From Apostichopus japonicus (Eukaryota; Echinodermata; Holothuroidea; Aspidochirotida; Stichopodidae): DNA of 64,000 bases. The number at the start of each line of letters is the position of its first letter. Position 1 is the first letter of the stretch. Shown piece after piece: positions 1-12,776 of this stretch. Under the pieces are notes generated by a model, which was not told the origin of the DNA, did not search any database, and saw only the letters and a program-made list of their open reading frames with translations. The stretch spans positions 7,998,714-8,062,713 of the forward strand of contig NC_092567.1 in assembly GCF_037975245.1 (NCBI RefSeq), written 5' to 3'. The translations under genes were made by a program, and so were the position numbers.

Positions 1-42
1 CAAATAGCGATTACTTTCAAAAATAATTGTCGAGGCCTGAAA

Positions 43-300
43 AACTTCACAACATGATTTCTCATGGTAGAAATCATGGATACTTTTCATACATGGTATA
101 TGGATTTGCCATATTGAATACAAGAATCCTAAATGATTGTGAGGTCAAATCTCTTATAGGTCACCAGAGGTCAAACTCTGAAAAAACTTTTACATGATAT
201 GTAACGATGGAAATCGTGGATACCTCTAATACTTGGTGTGTGGATTCATAACATCGAGACAAGACCCCTATTGTTTTGGAGGTGTGTATAGCCACGTATA
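43..300. repeat. Imperfect tandem duplication, about 140-bp unit
   Basis: Two diverged copies follow each other. Both contain 'aactt..aca', 'gg(t)a(g)aaatc(a/g)tggatac', 'ggattc/ggatttg' and 'caaga(a/c)(t/c)cct' in the same order. Between them lie three AGGTCA half-sites, two of which form a direct repeat with a 4-base spacer (AGGTCA CCAG AGGTCA). It looks like part of an old dispersed repeat. No coding sequence is visible. Confidence 0.45.
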
Positions 301-1750
301 GTAGACTGACCTGTGTTATCATGCCATATTGGAATTGTAACAGCTAGTTCTGGTTATACTAACAAGCAGAAGTCTACTGCATTGAAGTCATCGAAACCTC
401 AATGCATTTTGCATTCTGGTTATTTTTGGAAAGGAGGGGTGGGGGTGGGCTCCAAATATGACTTGCGTCCGTTGGGAGGGGTCTAAACGGGAGATCCCTT
501 TTATTAAAATATAACCTTTAATAAATAGTTTTCAATGCTGTAGAAATATAAATTCTTAGTTCAACAATTATTTCCAATATATTGCCTACATGTGTGCATT
601 GAGTTGTTATGTCCGCTATAGCCCTTACATATAAGATTAGTGAAATATTTGAAAGCGTCTGTTTTATCCAGTCACTGGATAGATACGGAAAACTAACGAT
701 TGTAAAGAAAACGTTTTTCATAAGTAGTAGCAGTATTTATGCGTTAATTATGCTAATTAGATACAAGGAATGTAACCAATATATTTTCTTTCTATGTCCG
801 GAGCAGTGTTTTACATAGAACTTGACATTCAGGTTTAAGGTAGGATGATACTGAGCTAGACTTTAACATATTTATTGGATATTATGCACTATCTGTTACC
901 TGTTAATCCAGATAATTTCATTTCATGCTCGATAAACTCAAGTACCCTCTTGTTGTTGTGTGTTTGTAACAAGTGCCCTCATGTCTAAAAATTTGCTATC
1001 TGGCTTCAAAAGTTCAAAAGTACCGGTATAAAGAAAACTTTTGCCTCCCCTCAGTGGTTGTGCCTCCACCTTCCAATAAAACTTTTCTTTTGCGAATCAA
1101 TTACGATGGCATTAGCGTATTCTTAACAAAGTTTGACAAGGAAGTCCTTATAACTCCTCGGTATGAAGGGGGTCGGATATTTTGGACACATGCAGCTCTT
1201 CATTGAGAACATAGTTGAATAGGAAGCTTCGATTGTGTAATGGTTAAGGTCATTATTATCAACTCCACAAAAATGTTATAATTTTGTAGAATTTGATTTA
1301 GATCAATGACAAAAACAATGCGTGCAATGTGATACAATTATGAAGGTTGATATTGAATAAATACTTAAATACCGTTGGTATATCATATAATAGTAACAAT
1401 TTGTATTTGACTTCCACCAGAGATGACAAATTGTTGCGCCCAGTAAAGAATGTTGCTTTGTCCTCGACCCTCCTATCCCTCTACATTCTATTTCTCCTCC
1501 GTTTTAGTGCAAGATTGTGCAGGTTTCTCATTCCGAAATTACGTTGAAAAATGTAATTTGTAGCATCCTAAACTATTCTGAGGTTAAGAAACAATTTTCT
1601 GTTTTAAGATTCATAATTTCTAGATTTTATATTTTACCACTGCACTCTAACAATCTCAGACATTTTAGTTCTCATTTAAAAGTGAGAAGGGTTCACGAAA
1701 ACGATCTATATTATCAATCAATTTACCGAAAATAACATACAATATAAATC
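301..1750. other. No recognisable feature
   Basis: Only short open frames of fewer than 80 codons occur, with no convincing splice-flanked coding stretch, RNA gene or repeat structure. There is one short G-rich patch near 435-450. Confidence 0.4.
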
Positions 1751-1768
1751 ATGGGATCCGAGCGGAAA

Positions 1769-1815
1769 ATGGCAAGCGGTTGTTACAAGGATTTGCTCCG
1801 TTTACTTAGTTTATT
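1769..1815 (+). CDS. Possible first coding exon of the plus-strand host gene
   Basis: An ATG at 1769 (an in-frame ATG also at 1751) opens MASGCYKDLLRLLSL. A possible donor GTGTAC at 1816 leaves two bases of a codon, which matches the one-base overhang at the start of the exon at 1956-2035. The reading frame itself continues to about 1868 with a strongly hydrophobic stretch, so other donors or an unspliced membrane peptide are possible. The donor is weak and the product is not recognised. The assignment rests on phase and proximity only. Confidence 0.22.
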
Positions 1816-1955
1816 GTGTACAATGTTGTATTTCTACATGTTTGTTGTTTACTTTGTTTATCTTTTATGATTTAGTAAACAATTAACCTGACTAGGAGGA
1901 CATTCCTCTACGTCTTCTACATCTTACACGATGATTATTCTATTTCTCTCCATAG

Positions 1956-2035
1956 GTTTAGTTCGGGCTACACTATGCCAGACACTTTTCCGGTTGGATC
2001 CATTCCATCATCCTTGAAATCAAGAAATGTGAAAG
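1956..2035 (+). CDS. Internal coding exon of an unrecognised plus-strand gene
   Basis: A pyrimidine-rich acceptor (TATTTCTCTCCATAG) precedes 80 bases that read openly as one base plus 26 codons (FSSGYTMPDTFPVGS...SRNVK) plus one base, then the donor GTATTG. The outgoing phase fits the exon at 21852, which starts with two bases of a split codon. The split codon becomes GTT (Val). If joined, the intron is about 19.8 kb and contains the entire CACTA element at 2916-17978, which is on the opposite strand. I do not recognise the protein. The exon is short, so chance remains possible. Confidence 0.42.
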
Positions 2036-2915
2036 GTATTGTCACAATGACGTCATAATGGACACACTTAAAATGTCTTACATTTAATTAAGGCTTTACC
2101 AACTATGTGAATTTATTTTGACTTGTTGATTGTTGTTGATTTACATACAAGAGAGTAATGAATCAGCAACACATGATTGCCATTTTATATGAAGGAGACA
2201 CCCAGAACAGAGTCTAATTGTGATAGTAAACAACGAACTGAATAATAGAAATGTAACAACACTTAATATTGCTTGGCTTAGTTGATTTAAGAGATAAGTC
2301 ATATTCCTTTCATTTCGCTCCTTCGAGATCACTGCACTATAAGTAGTTTGTGAGTCGCCATCACATCAATCGATGCTTGCAATCTCTTTCCAAAAAGTAG
2401 TGGTATCATACACTTTGGGCAACTTAATTACACAGCGACAATGATTGTGAAAGGTTTTGAAGTAATGTTGTGCCCCTCGGAGTATGTCAACCCACCGCCC
2501 CGTAAAACACACACATTTAAACACATTCACACTTGTGGTCTTACATCAGAAAAAGGGGAAGTTTATATATCAAATGATACCTTCTGAGGCATAATTTGAC
2601 TTATATGACTTGACTTATTATCCAATATCTAAGTCTAACGCAATTTTGTTTTTTAACTATTGTAAGTTAGTTTTTAATGCGTGGTGGTGGGGTGGGTGGG
2701 TGGGGGGGCTGGGGAGACACCCCATTACTCCTTTGATCAGCGCTTGAAAAGGGTAAAATATACATGTATTGGCAAACATTAACATCCATACATGATTTGT
2801 CTTAAAGAAAAATAATACTAGAAATAAAATGTGGGTTGTTTTAGTAATACGCTGACGAAAGTAAGAGTTATAATACAAAAACGAAGAAAAGAAAACAGAG
2901 TCGTTCTGTCTGTTA
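2036..2915. other. Intron sequence left of the transposon; nothing recognised
   Basis: This is intron sequence between the candidate donor at 2036 and the transposon's left end. A TGACGTCA palindrome lies at 2048-2055 and a G-rich tract at about 2687-2715. No gene is visible. Confidence 0.35.
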
Positions 2916-2936
2916 CACTGTAAAAACTAAAAGGGT
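2916..2936 (+). repeat. Left terminal inverted repeat of the CACTA element
   Basis: CACTGTAAAAACTAAAAGGG followed by T. It pairs with the right end at 17958-17978 with three or four mismatches in 21. The preceding TA is the presumed target duplication. The repeat runs directly into GGTTTATTTACCCC, which shares its motif with the subterminal array. Confidence 0.72.
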
Positions 2937-3001
2937 TTATTTACCCCAAAATAGGGTAAATGTAAATCCCGCATGTGGACACAAAGTATGGGTATTTATA
3001 A

Positions 3002-3735
3002 CCACATTTAGATGTGCATTTACCCTTTATTGTGTCGCTATGCAGGATTTACATTTACCCACTATTTGGTTTCTTTTACACAATTTAGGTGTGAATTTAC
3101 CCATTATTGTGTTGCTATGCAGGATTTACATTTACCCACTTTTTGGTTACTTTTACACAATTTATTTGTAAGTTTACCCTTTATTGTGTTGCTATGCAGG
3201 ATTTACATTTACCCACTATTTGGTTACTTTAACACAATTTAGGTGTGAATTTACCCATATTTGTGTTGCTATGCAGGATTTACATTTACCCACTATTTGG
3301 TTACTTTAACACAATTTAGGTGTGAATTTACCCATATTTGTGTTGCTATGCAGGATTTACATTTACCCACTATTTGGTTACTTTAACACAATTTAGGTGT
3401 GAATTTACCCATATTTGTGTTGCTTAGCAGGATTTACATTTACCCGCTATTTGGTTACTTTAACACAATTTAGGTGTGGATTTACCCATATTTGTGTTGC
3501 TATGCAGGATTTACATTTACCCACTATTTGGTTACTTTAACACAACTTAGGTGTGAATTTGCCCATATTTGTGTTGCTATGCAGGATTTACATTTACCCA
3601 CTATTTGGTTACTTTAACACAATTTAGGTGTCAATTTACCATTATTTGAGTTGCTAAGCAAGACTCACATTTACCCACTATTTGGTTACTTTTAAACAAT
3701 ATAGGTGTAAATTTATGACTTAGTTGTGTTGATGT
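3002..3735 (+). repeat. Subterminal tandem array, nine 77-bp units
   Basis: The motif TGCAGGATTTACA recurs at 3041, 3118, 3195, 3272, 3349, 3426, 3503, 3580 and (degenerate) 3657, a spacing of exactly 77 bases. Each unit carries two TTTACCC motifs plus TTTAACACAATTTAGGTGTG. Central units are nearly identical and edge units diverge. The array starts less than 100 bases inside the left TIR, where plant CACTA elements keep the subterminal repeats bound by TnpA-type proteins. An apparent 76-codon open frame at 3012-3242 is a by-product of the repeat. Confidence 0.85.
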
Positions 3736-5890
3736 GTGGGATTATTCCATTAGATCTTTTGGTACTATTATGCTTAAGATGTACAACTACCTCTTTGATG
3801 CTGCTGCACATAATTTACAATTATATTAAAGGTATTCTGTATTGGCCCAAAATTATAGCATGCTATAATCGCTAGATGTTTTCAAAGAATACTTTCCTGG
3901 AGGTCACTACCCTCCAATGGTTCACAGACATTCTACATTGAGCACACAAGATGACTGAATGTCTCAGTGAGAAAAATTTCCTCAAGAGTGGTAATAAAAA
4001 CAGTTCAGAATTTTAAGCAAAGGTGACCATATTTGGCCAACACAGCATACCTTCATTGGGCTACATAACACAATGCAATTTAATTGTGCAGATTCTTGAA
4101 TTAATATAATGGGTAAGAATGTTAAATTAGGAGAAAACTAGAAACTTCAAACATGAATACTACACTGCATAAACGTGATATGAATAATCAATGCAATAGC
4201 ATGTTTATATCAATCTAGGAATATTCATGCATAATGTACAATATGGTGAAGCAACACTTAAAGTTGGTAACATATGTGTATACTAGTGAAACCTTGACTA
4301 AAAAATGTTACATTTACTAATGTATGATCACATTTTCTCAACAATTAGAAACTGCCACAACCCATTACAAGGCATGTCAGGTATTAAACCATGTAACAAT
4401 TTTCATTTACATCGATGAATACATTTGTAAAATTAAGGTGTGCCAATCTTTTAACATTAACATAAATCTCTATTGACCACAAATATTACTTTCAGGTTGT
4501 CTGTTATGATTATGCTGTATCACTGTCACCTTAAAAATCTGGTATCACTCAAAAAGTGCATTACTTTGGCATAACATTGGTAAAAAAGACCATAACTCCC
4601 ACTTTTATAAAATGGCTCAGCAAAAAATTGAGAAACTTGGAGAATATTAAGATAAACAATAATAACTTACTAATAAAAACAATTTGTATGTAAACAACTA
4701 ACTTTGCAAATCAATGCAGGTACATCAACATGCTTTTGTTTATGATCAAACCCATCAGTTCTCACTGACCATGAATGTTGCATCAACACAATAAAGGTTT
4801 ACATGATAAGACCTGTATGTTACTAAGTTGTAAATTAATAACTCTAAAACATACCTTAACTCTAATGTATGATTAATTAATACAGTTCTTAGTGCTTTAA
4901 CATTTCATGTTGATTTATCTTGAATACAACAGTACACTCAAAAAGTTGCATTAGAGTGGTGCATGTTTATGTGCACCACCCCCACCCCACCAACCAAATT
5001 TTGTTGTGACAGAACAAGCCACAATATATGGAACTTTCTTGTCACTGATCTAATTGTTCCAGCAATTGTCTCCATGATTTTATTTATATGTGCATCAAGC
5101 ATTACAAAGATTATCGATAACAACTTCCTGGTCTTGGTATAAATTGACAAAAACAAAATCAAATCGAGCAAAGATACGGTGATGCTTAAGTTTAGGCCTA
5201 TGATTGTGAATGATCACCATTAACCATCTGTGTTGAGTGTAACCGAGGCTAACTGAGGAAGACTAGCATACAATTAGTCTACACTAAGCTTGCTTCAACT
5301 AGGCTGAACGTTAAACCTTAATCACTATACCCCTCTATGTTTATTGTAGACCCCACAATTTATCACAAAATATTACTGTACACAATTTGCTATTCTTAAT
5401 GCTCATCAATCTTGGTTTGAATGTATAAAAAATTTACTGGCTTAGATAATTTGCTTAATATCAACTAATTGCTGTTTGGCCTTCTTATTACACCCAGTTC
5501 TAATTGTATTAACAGCTTATTATTGACTTTACTATATGACACCTTTTATAAAGTTGCATTAGTGTTCCAACTAAATTTTCGCCCCCAACTTTGCTCTTCG
5601 TCATAACAAGGCATGTCACAGCACTTCAAACTTGTAGTTGCCCCTGATCTCACTGTTTCACCAATATTGTAATGTTTAGTATTATATATCATTTAAGTGT
5701 ATTAAGAATTACCCAAATTATCATTTTACACATTATTTGTCTTGTAAAATTATGCTAACAAACTAAATCCCTGAAAACAACACTATGCAAATCCAGCAAA
5801 CAATCTGAAAAACATAACTAACAATAATTCTGGGTCAACAAATAACAGAAAAACAATAGAACTTGAAGAAAAGTCACAAAATGAAATAAA
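3736..5890. other. Non-coding 3' segment of the CACTA element
   Basis: AT-rich sequence lies between the subterminal array and the stop codon of the second element gene. No coding sequence was found. A TTTATT (AATAAA on the minus strand) at 5340-5345 could serve as a poly(A) signal about 550 bases beyond the stop at 5891. This is weak evidence. Confidence 0.35.
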
Positions 5891-8800
5891 TCATGCTTGA
5901 AGTTTTGCAATTAATGAAATGATCTTTTGAGGCAATTTCCCCTTGTCTTTGCATTGCAGCAGAACATTTTGCAGAAATGTCAGTGTTCCTTTTACTTTGC
6001 CGTTATACTGTATGTTGAAAACATAATATGTTGCCAGCAGGATTAGAACTGCCTCAGGGAAAGATGCTGCAGTACTGCATTTTTCGTTTTCTGCAATGAT
6101 TGTTATGTTTGATGGGTCCAGCGGATCCCCAGTGTATGTTATGACCGGTGTGTTGATTTCAACATCCGAGCTAACCTATCAAACAATGAAATAAATAGGA
6201 TGATTAATTCCTGATAACACATTTTCAAAGGTAATCCAGCTTCTTCAGAATCACATACACTAAACTTGCATTTGATAATATTACTTGGGAGCTGATTTGA
6301 ATAAGCATCATTTCTAGCTATAAATGAATATTGCGAATGTTTCTATAACTCAGGGTATATATAAACCAGAATGTCAAATAACTTAGTGATTCCTTGCCAT
6401 TATGAAGCAACATTAGATGGCAGATTTTCCAACTTCCACCGTGCTGACCTGATATCACCAGAAGTGCCATTGGCCTTAGAGTATCGAATAATAGGTGCCT
6501 ATATAAGAAGATTGAATTTGAAACCAACTATCATTTCTTCAGCGATCAACTTTATTAAGACTTGGCTCTAATTGAAGACAAGTGAACTGTGACCTCCATA
6601 CAAAACATTCGGGATTTGCTACTTACCAAATGCTACCTAAATTCAATTCATGATATGTGGTGGTAATTAAAGGGTTCAGGTTTTCATGTTTGTTGATCTC
6701 AAATGACCTCTGACCACAATCAAAAACAGGAAGAACCACCTACTCACCAAGGGTTACCTTGTGTTATCTTTTAATTCAAAGAAAAAATAGGGATCATCTG
6801 CTCACCAGGGCTATCTACATATTACTCTTGAAGTGCAAACCATCTTTCACTTCTTGAGGTATAGTGTTTACAAACCGAGGCCTCACACACACCCCGATCA
6901 GCATTGCATAGATTTCTTTGGCCTTAGAAGGGTTATCGACATATTACTCTTTACATCTTTTGCAAGTTTACAAATAATACACCAACTAATGAAAGGGTTA
7001 TTAAAATGGGAAGCTTACATCATCATCACTGTTTATAAACAGAAAGTTGCGATCTTCTTTCAGGAAGCCAGGTAGTATCCAGAGAGCTGCGGTCCATGTA
7101 GCATCTGTAGCAGAATAAACACAGAAGTTATTGTCTTCATTCAGTGTAAATGAATGTAAAATGTAACACAACAGTAAAAAATTTCATGCTGATTTCCTGA
7201 AAATAACATAATGATTTAGTAAGTTGATGTAGTGTATCAATGCAGTTTTATCTCTGCACTCTTAAAAATAACTACATTGAAGTGTTCCTTAATTAATGTT
7301 TTATTGCAGGATTCAGTAAACCATCTAATTCATCCAATGACGACACTGTTGCTACTTTGCCTCATATGGTCACAACTTGTCTCCTTGCTCAGATTATCCT
7401 GTATATATGAAACAGGATTGGCCACATTTTTCTTCATTATCTTGAAAGACCTTGGATTTTTTTTTAAGTTTTCAAACATCTGCCATCAGTTTAACTAATT
7501 TATATTTTAAGAAGCTGACAAAATGCTTGTCTCAACTGAAACTGTTAAGACATATCTCCTAGTCTACATAATAGTAAACTTTTTTATTATTTTTGGTAAT
7601 TAACTCAGCACTTTGAGATGTTAACTTACCCCTTTTGTCTTTTTCTGTCAATTGCTGAATAAAGTTGTTGTATTCAACAAGGAATCGAAGAGTGCCCTTT
7701 GAGTGATTTGTGTTGTAGGTGATGATCTTTGCTGCAATGTCATCAAGATTTTTGTAGAACATCTCCGACACTGCATCCCAACTGATGATGGCTGAAAAAT
7801 CTTCTATGATCTATGAATTAAGGTAATAAAAAGGATGATAATGACATTGTATTAATAAACAACTTTCAAACAGGAACTTTCAGCCAAGTATTCGTGTTAG
7901 ATCATTAAGTCAGTAAAAGAATCTTGTTTTGGCAGTTATTCATGATTTTCTTCAGTTAAACCTCTATTTTAGTAGAAATTCTAAACATTCAAATACTCTT
8001 ACATATCATCCATGGTATTTAGATTCACCTACTTTTTGAAAATCCCTGTCAAAGCTAACAATGTGTTTCTTCCATGGTAAATAAAACAGCTATGATTAGC
8101 TCACTTGGCAGGTTAATTTGTGGCAAAATACACTCATGACCTTTTTCCTTGAACTTTGTCTACCTCAAATGATTCTTGAACTAAAAAAGGTAGGAATCAT
8201 CTACTAACCAAATGCAATCAACATTCTAAGGGATTTTTAAGAAGCCAGTAACTGACAATTTTTCCACTTATTGCACTGTGTTTCATGAATATCAGCTATG
8301 ATTCAAGGAAGCTTCCCTTCCTGAGAAATCCTGAGAGCAAGCTATGCAGCATGAACACAAGTTCATTCACCCTTACATACACAAGCCTTAACATTGGCTT
8401 ATGATTTCGTCAAACCAACAATTTCCAGTGTAGAACATTATAATCATAAGTCTTAATAATTAGGAATCATTTGTTTGAAATTACCTGTTCTGCACAAAAT
8501 AGAGTAGGAAATTTGCCTCTGATTTCTGCTATTGGTGGTTTCTCCTCAAGTACAAGTCTCCTTCTCTCTCCAAATGTCAGTGCCATTAATGACTTAATTT
8601 TGTTCTTGTCTTGTTTTTTCTTTGTTGATTCCTTTTGTAGTTCCTTAATGTGCAGTTTGATAGTCTCCTCTGTTTCACCCTCAGGTAGAGTCCAATCAGC
8701 TCCCTCTTTTCGTTCTCCCTCGTCAGTTGTTGCATGTGTAGATGTCTTCCTCTTCTTCACAACTACATCCCTCGTCATGTGTCTCCTCTCATTTCTGAAC

Positions 8801-11800
8801 TTATCTTTGAGTGCATTTTTCAATGCATCCTACAAAACCAAGATGCAAAAATGAATGGAAGCAGCAGTATGATGAGATAATCTGATATCAATGTTACATA
8901 TTCTGTTAAAATACCTTTCTTCAGTCTGGACTTGTAATTTAAAGAGCTATGAAATTGTGATGAACACTTGAACACAAAGTATATTGTAATTTTGTTACAA
9001 GGTCTTAAAAACAGCTGAACAATTCAAATTAAACTTCAACACTATTGTTAGGTATAAAACTCGGCAACCTCACAATGTAATTTATGCACATGTTTCATCA
9101 TGTCACCTCACCCATTTTAAAGAGTAGACACCTTGATCTTACAAGTATGCACATCTGGACATTCATGTCAGATGCATGCACAATGTGTACTGGTTCATGC
9201 ATCTTCTCGGGTAGGCCAGTAAATTATATGAATATGTATGTATACATATATGTCACAGGAGGGGGCTAATGTGCAAACATCTGCATGTATACAAGACCCC
9301 AGACTACAATATCCCCCCCTCCCCCACCCACCCTGTGCTGCAGCAGTTCAACCCTTGCATCCACCCAGTTAAGTTCCCTCAAACTGAAAAGTACTTTTAC
9401 AAACCAACAGCAAAATTAATCTATAGTGGATGTAAGATGTTGCCCTTGAAATGGCAGGACAAACAATCTAGTTTTGAATGCCCCATCATTTGATGTCTTT
9501 ATTAAAAAGATCCAGCTGTACATAGTTCTTCACTAGCACCAGCTACTGGATATAAAAATGGCTTTTGACAATTAAGCAAATACAGTGAAAATAGTCTCCT
9601 GTCTACCTGAATAGCACCAATTTGACTGATACCATTAGTAGTGGTAGTTTTGTACAAAGTAGTCGAAATTACACAATCTAGTCAGGTGCTTTTTATATGT
9701 ACATATACGCCCACCTTCTAGATAATAAATGAAGAGCTTAATCATATACTTACATAAGGCTCACAGAATGGTAATTTGATTGCCAAGTTTGGAAAGGACT
9801 TTATGACTGCTTTAGCTGCTGTATTGTATTGATCTGTAGTAGGATACCTACAAAAAAGAATATCACTTTATAGTTGATTCACATACAGGGTTAGTGCCAG
9901 CTGTAAAATTTAGGAGGGGGGGGGGGCAATTACCCACTTGACCAACTCTTTTGGGGGGGATTTAGTATATTGGGGGAGCCTTTTTAAAATGTGGAGTGAA
10001 AGGAAAAGATGGTACTGTCTGGGGCTCCAAAAGCTCCAGTTTTTAACCTTCATATCAGCAGGACAGGGCTTGGTTGGGTGAGACTCATACAGGCCCAATG
10101 ATCTCCCATAATAGAAATTTCTTATGTTACGGGATACTGCGGACTATCTCTATAGTGGTCTCTTGTATCATTCTTGAAGATATATTGTCTAAATTGTTTT
10201 GTTTTTACTATGTAATTCTTAATTCCTTGTTTTAGTCTGATGTTGATCTGGGAGTGAAATAAACCTTACACACACAAACACCAAAAATTACATTTTTAAA
10301 ATAATATCAACAACTTATTTTGCAACTTAATAATAACAGTGAAAAGTTCACCCATTTACCCACTAACCATCAAGTCCTGCTTGTACTAAGTACCTTACCT
10401 AGCACCCCCATTCCCCCCAGACAGGCTGAGTCAGCTAAAAGGCTATGATTTTATATTTGAGGTCGCTGCCTGAGCTTGTTTGTTTTGGTAATGTGGATAT
10501 CCCCATCTGAAGTTAAAATATGAACAGAACTTTAACAAAGTTGTAACCACATCATTCCAAGGTTCCACAATATTAAAATCTGTAGGTTATTGACACATGA
10601 CGTCTTTATATGCAAAAAATCAAAAGCGAAAATACAGGCTTCCAAAGGTGTTATTGTTCCAGGTTAAATAACACCACAATTTCAAAGATGGCATACTTAC
10701 ACATTGACATATTTCAAAGCTAGTAATTCTGAGATGTTGAAAAGTCAAGATTCCAAAGACTTGTGCATTATGCATGCGTATGACATTTGAAGGCAAAAAT
10801 TTACACTGGTTTAGCATTAGTGATTGAAAAGACAAAATATTAATATTCAAATAGGGAAAGGTACTTACACAGTAAACAAGCACATTTTGTCAAATGTAGC
10901 TTGGATTACAGCAGATTTAATTCTGTTGCTGACAGGTCCCCCTTTTAATAGTTCTACCAAGATGTCTCTCCTAACATCATCTTGATGCAGCTCAAACTTG
11001 TGTGGCCATGGCAAGAACTTTTCTTCTTCATGAAAACTATCAAGCATGCAAAAAGGGTAAACAAAACTTTATTAGCAAAATGTATAGAATTAGCACTTTC
11101 AATAAAGTGACCCTAAACAAATTTTACATGAACAATACAGATTATACTTTGACACAGGTTGAACAGCTTGATTTTCACTACTTCAGCTGTAAGTTGTTGA
11201 ACATGCATGTCAGTACTTAGCAAAATGTGACTTCATATTAAATGGCCTCTTCAAATAAGGGGCTTTGTACTGAACTTCTTTAGGGAATGTGTGGGACTTA
11301 CTGTTAACCAACCAAGTTCCACCAACCCCCCACCCCCCATACCCTAATATATTGTAGTGATAGCTTAAAGAGAAAATGCAGTCACCCTGATTTGAATTAG
11401 TATACTGTAGTATAATATTTCTATTATGGCTCTTCCTACTCATGTGACAATGTATTTGTTACTGAATTGTTGAATTCATTCACCATAACTCTTAGATTTG
11501 TCTTTTATATGCAATATTTATGTTCTAAAATGCCATAAAATATAATTGTAAGGTCAGCACCAGAAATTTGCAAGGTTTAGCTGATATTGCAAATTAGTTT
11601 GGGGCAACTGCTTATTCCCTTAAATAAGCTCTTTTTTGCTTCTGTCAAGGTAGGATAATAATTCAAACATGAAATGTTACATGTCTTACCTGTCTGAAAC
11701 ATCACTGGTACAAGGTACATCTCTTTCATTTCCAGCCAATATAACGGTGTCATCTGAACTTGAAGAGCTTGTAAATGAACTGGCACTGAGGCATGCAACT

Positions 11801-12668
11801 GACAAAGGAAAGGAGTGTCCAAAATATGTATTATAAATTATTTTTCTAATTTGCAAAACCCCAGAATGTAAAGATTAAATATGTGTTGCTCATAAGTACA
11901 AGAAACAAAATAACTGGATTTGCATTGCAATTTGCTACTTACTATTAAATCTTCAACTGCTAACCAATTTGATATTGATTAGCACTTTCATTAGACAGTA
12001 ATGCTTTTTGATTGATATTGCAAACTGTAAACTGTTACAATGAAAATTTGAAGTAGTATTCAACTTTGGCATACCAATTTGTCCCTTGCAGAATACCTTC
12101 AGACTGTGATAATTTCTTATCTTAAAGCTTCCCTGAAATTTCAAATATGAATACTATAGTGACTTCCTCCTGTCAAATATCCCAAAACTTTCCACTACTG
12201 TAGGGGGAAAGCCATGAGGAGAGGTTATGACAATGTACATGCATTCATACAAGAATGTTTTATGTGCATATATTATCCTTGGAACTACCCAAGTACCAAT
12301 AAGTTCCAAATGGGGTTCACACATCACATTATGCCAATAAGGCTCCTTCATGAAATGGTAATAAACATGCTGCTGATAGGCAAATTTTTCTGGACAACAA
12401 TCTTTTTGCAATCGTGTACAAGAAGCATTTATACTTACCTTCATCCCTTTCACCAATCACATTCAGTTTAACTGCTTTATCTTCCATCTGCTCTTCTTCT
12501 ATATCACCGTCAATGTCCACCCAGTCGTCAAAGTCTTTATCAAAGACCTGAAGCCGAAATTTCTTTATCCCAAATTGAGATTTGATTTCTGGTTCTACAT
12601 CACTTGCACTACATAAGAAAACCCTTTTTCTGGATCCATAAGTTACATGGTACCGTTTAAGTGCTTCA
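5891..12668 (-). CDS. Second gene of the CACTA element: PB1-like N-terminus, SAMD3-like C-terminal region, eight exons
   Basis: Exons in transcription order: 12439-12668, 11690-11798, 10869-11036, 9754-9847, 8485-8829, 7630-7810, 7019-7104 and 5891-6175 (TGA at 5891-5893). Every junction has GT-AG, mostly GTAAG-type donors, and all phases agree, giving about 498 uninterrupted codons. Exon 1 looks like a PB1-type fold (KRYHVTYGSRKRVFL, then FRLQVFDKDFDDWVDID). A Ser-rich linker (SSSSSDDTVIL) follows, then LPWPHKFELHQDDV, the YPTTDQYN segment, a basic stretch with KKRK and many Lys/Arg, and a C-terminal block with YYVFNIQYNGKVKGTLTF. I recall this order from proteins annotated SAMD3-like in fish and invertebrates; no SAM domain is seen here. 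The first exon is missing. The acceptor at 12668 needs two bases from an upstream exon, and a stop closes the frame just 5' of it. Its position after the transposase and its intact state suggest an element-encoded accessory protein, possibly DNA-binding like TnpA. That role is inference. Confidence 0.7.
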
Positions 12669-12776
12669 CTGAAGACACAAATATATAGAAACTAAAAAGT
12701 TGTTTCTTCTAACCTTTGAAGTTCAAAGTAACAATGATAAGGAATGAGATGCTCTATTTTAAGTATTAATGTTTCT

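Noticed and set aside
3012-3242. 76-codon open frame
   Set aside because: It is a translation of the 77-bp tandem repeat, whose unit is not a multiple of three, so the frame shifts with each unit. Not a gene.
8471-8854. 127-codon plus-strand open frame
   Set aside because: It is the antisense shadow of exon 8485-8829 of the second element gene, which has matching splice sites and phases on the minus strand.
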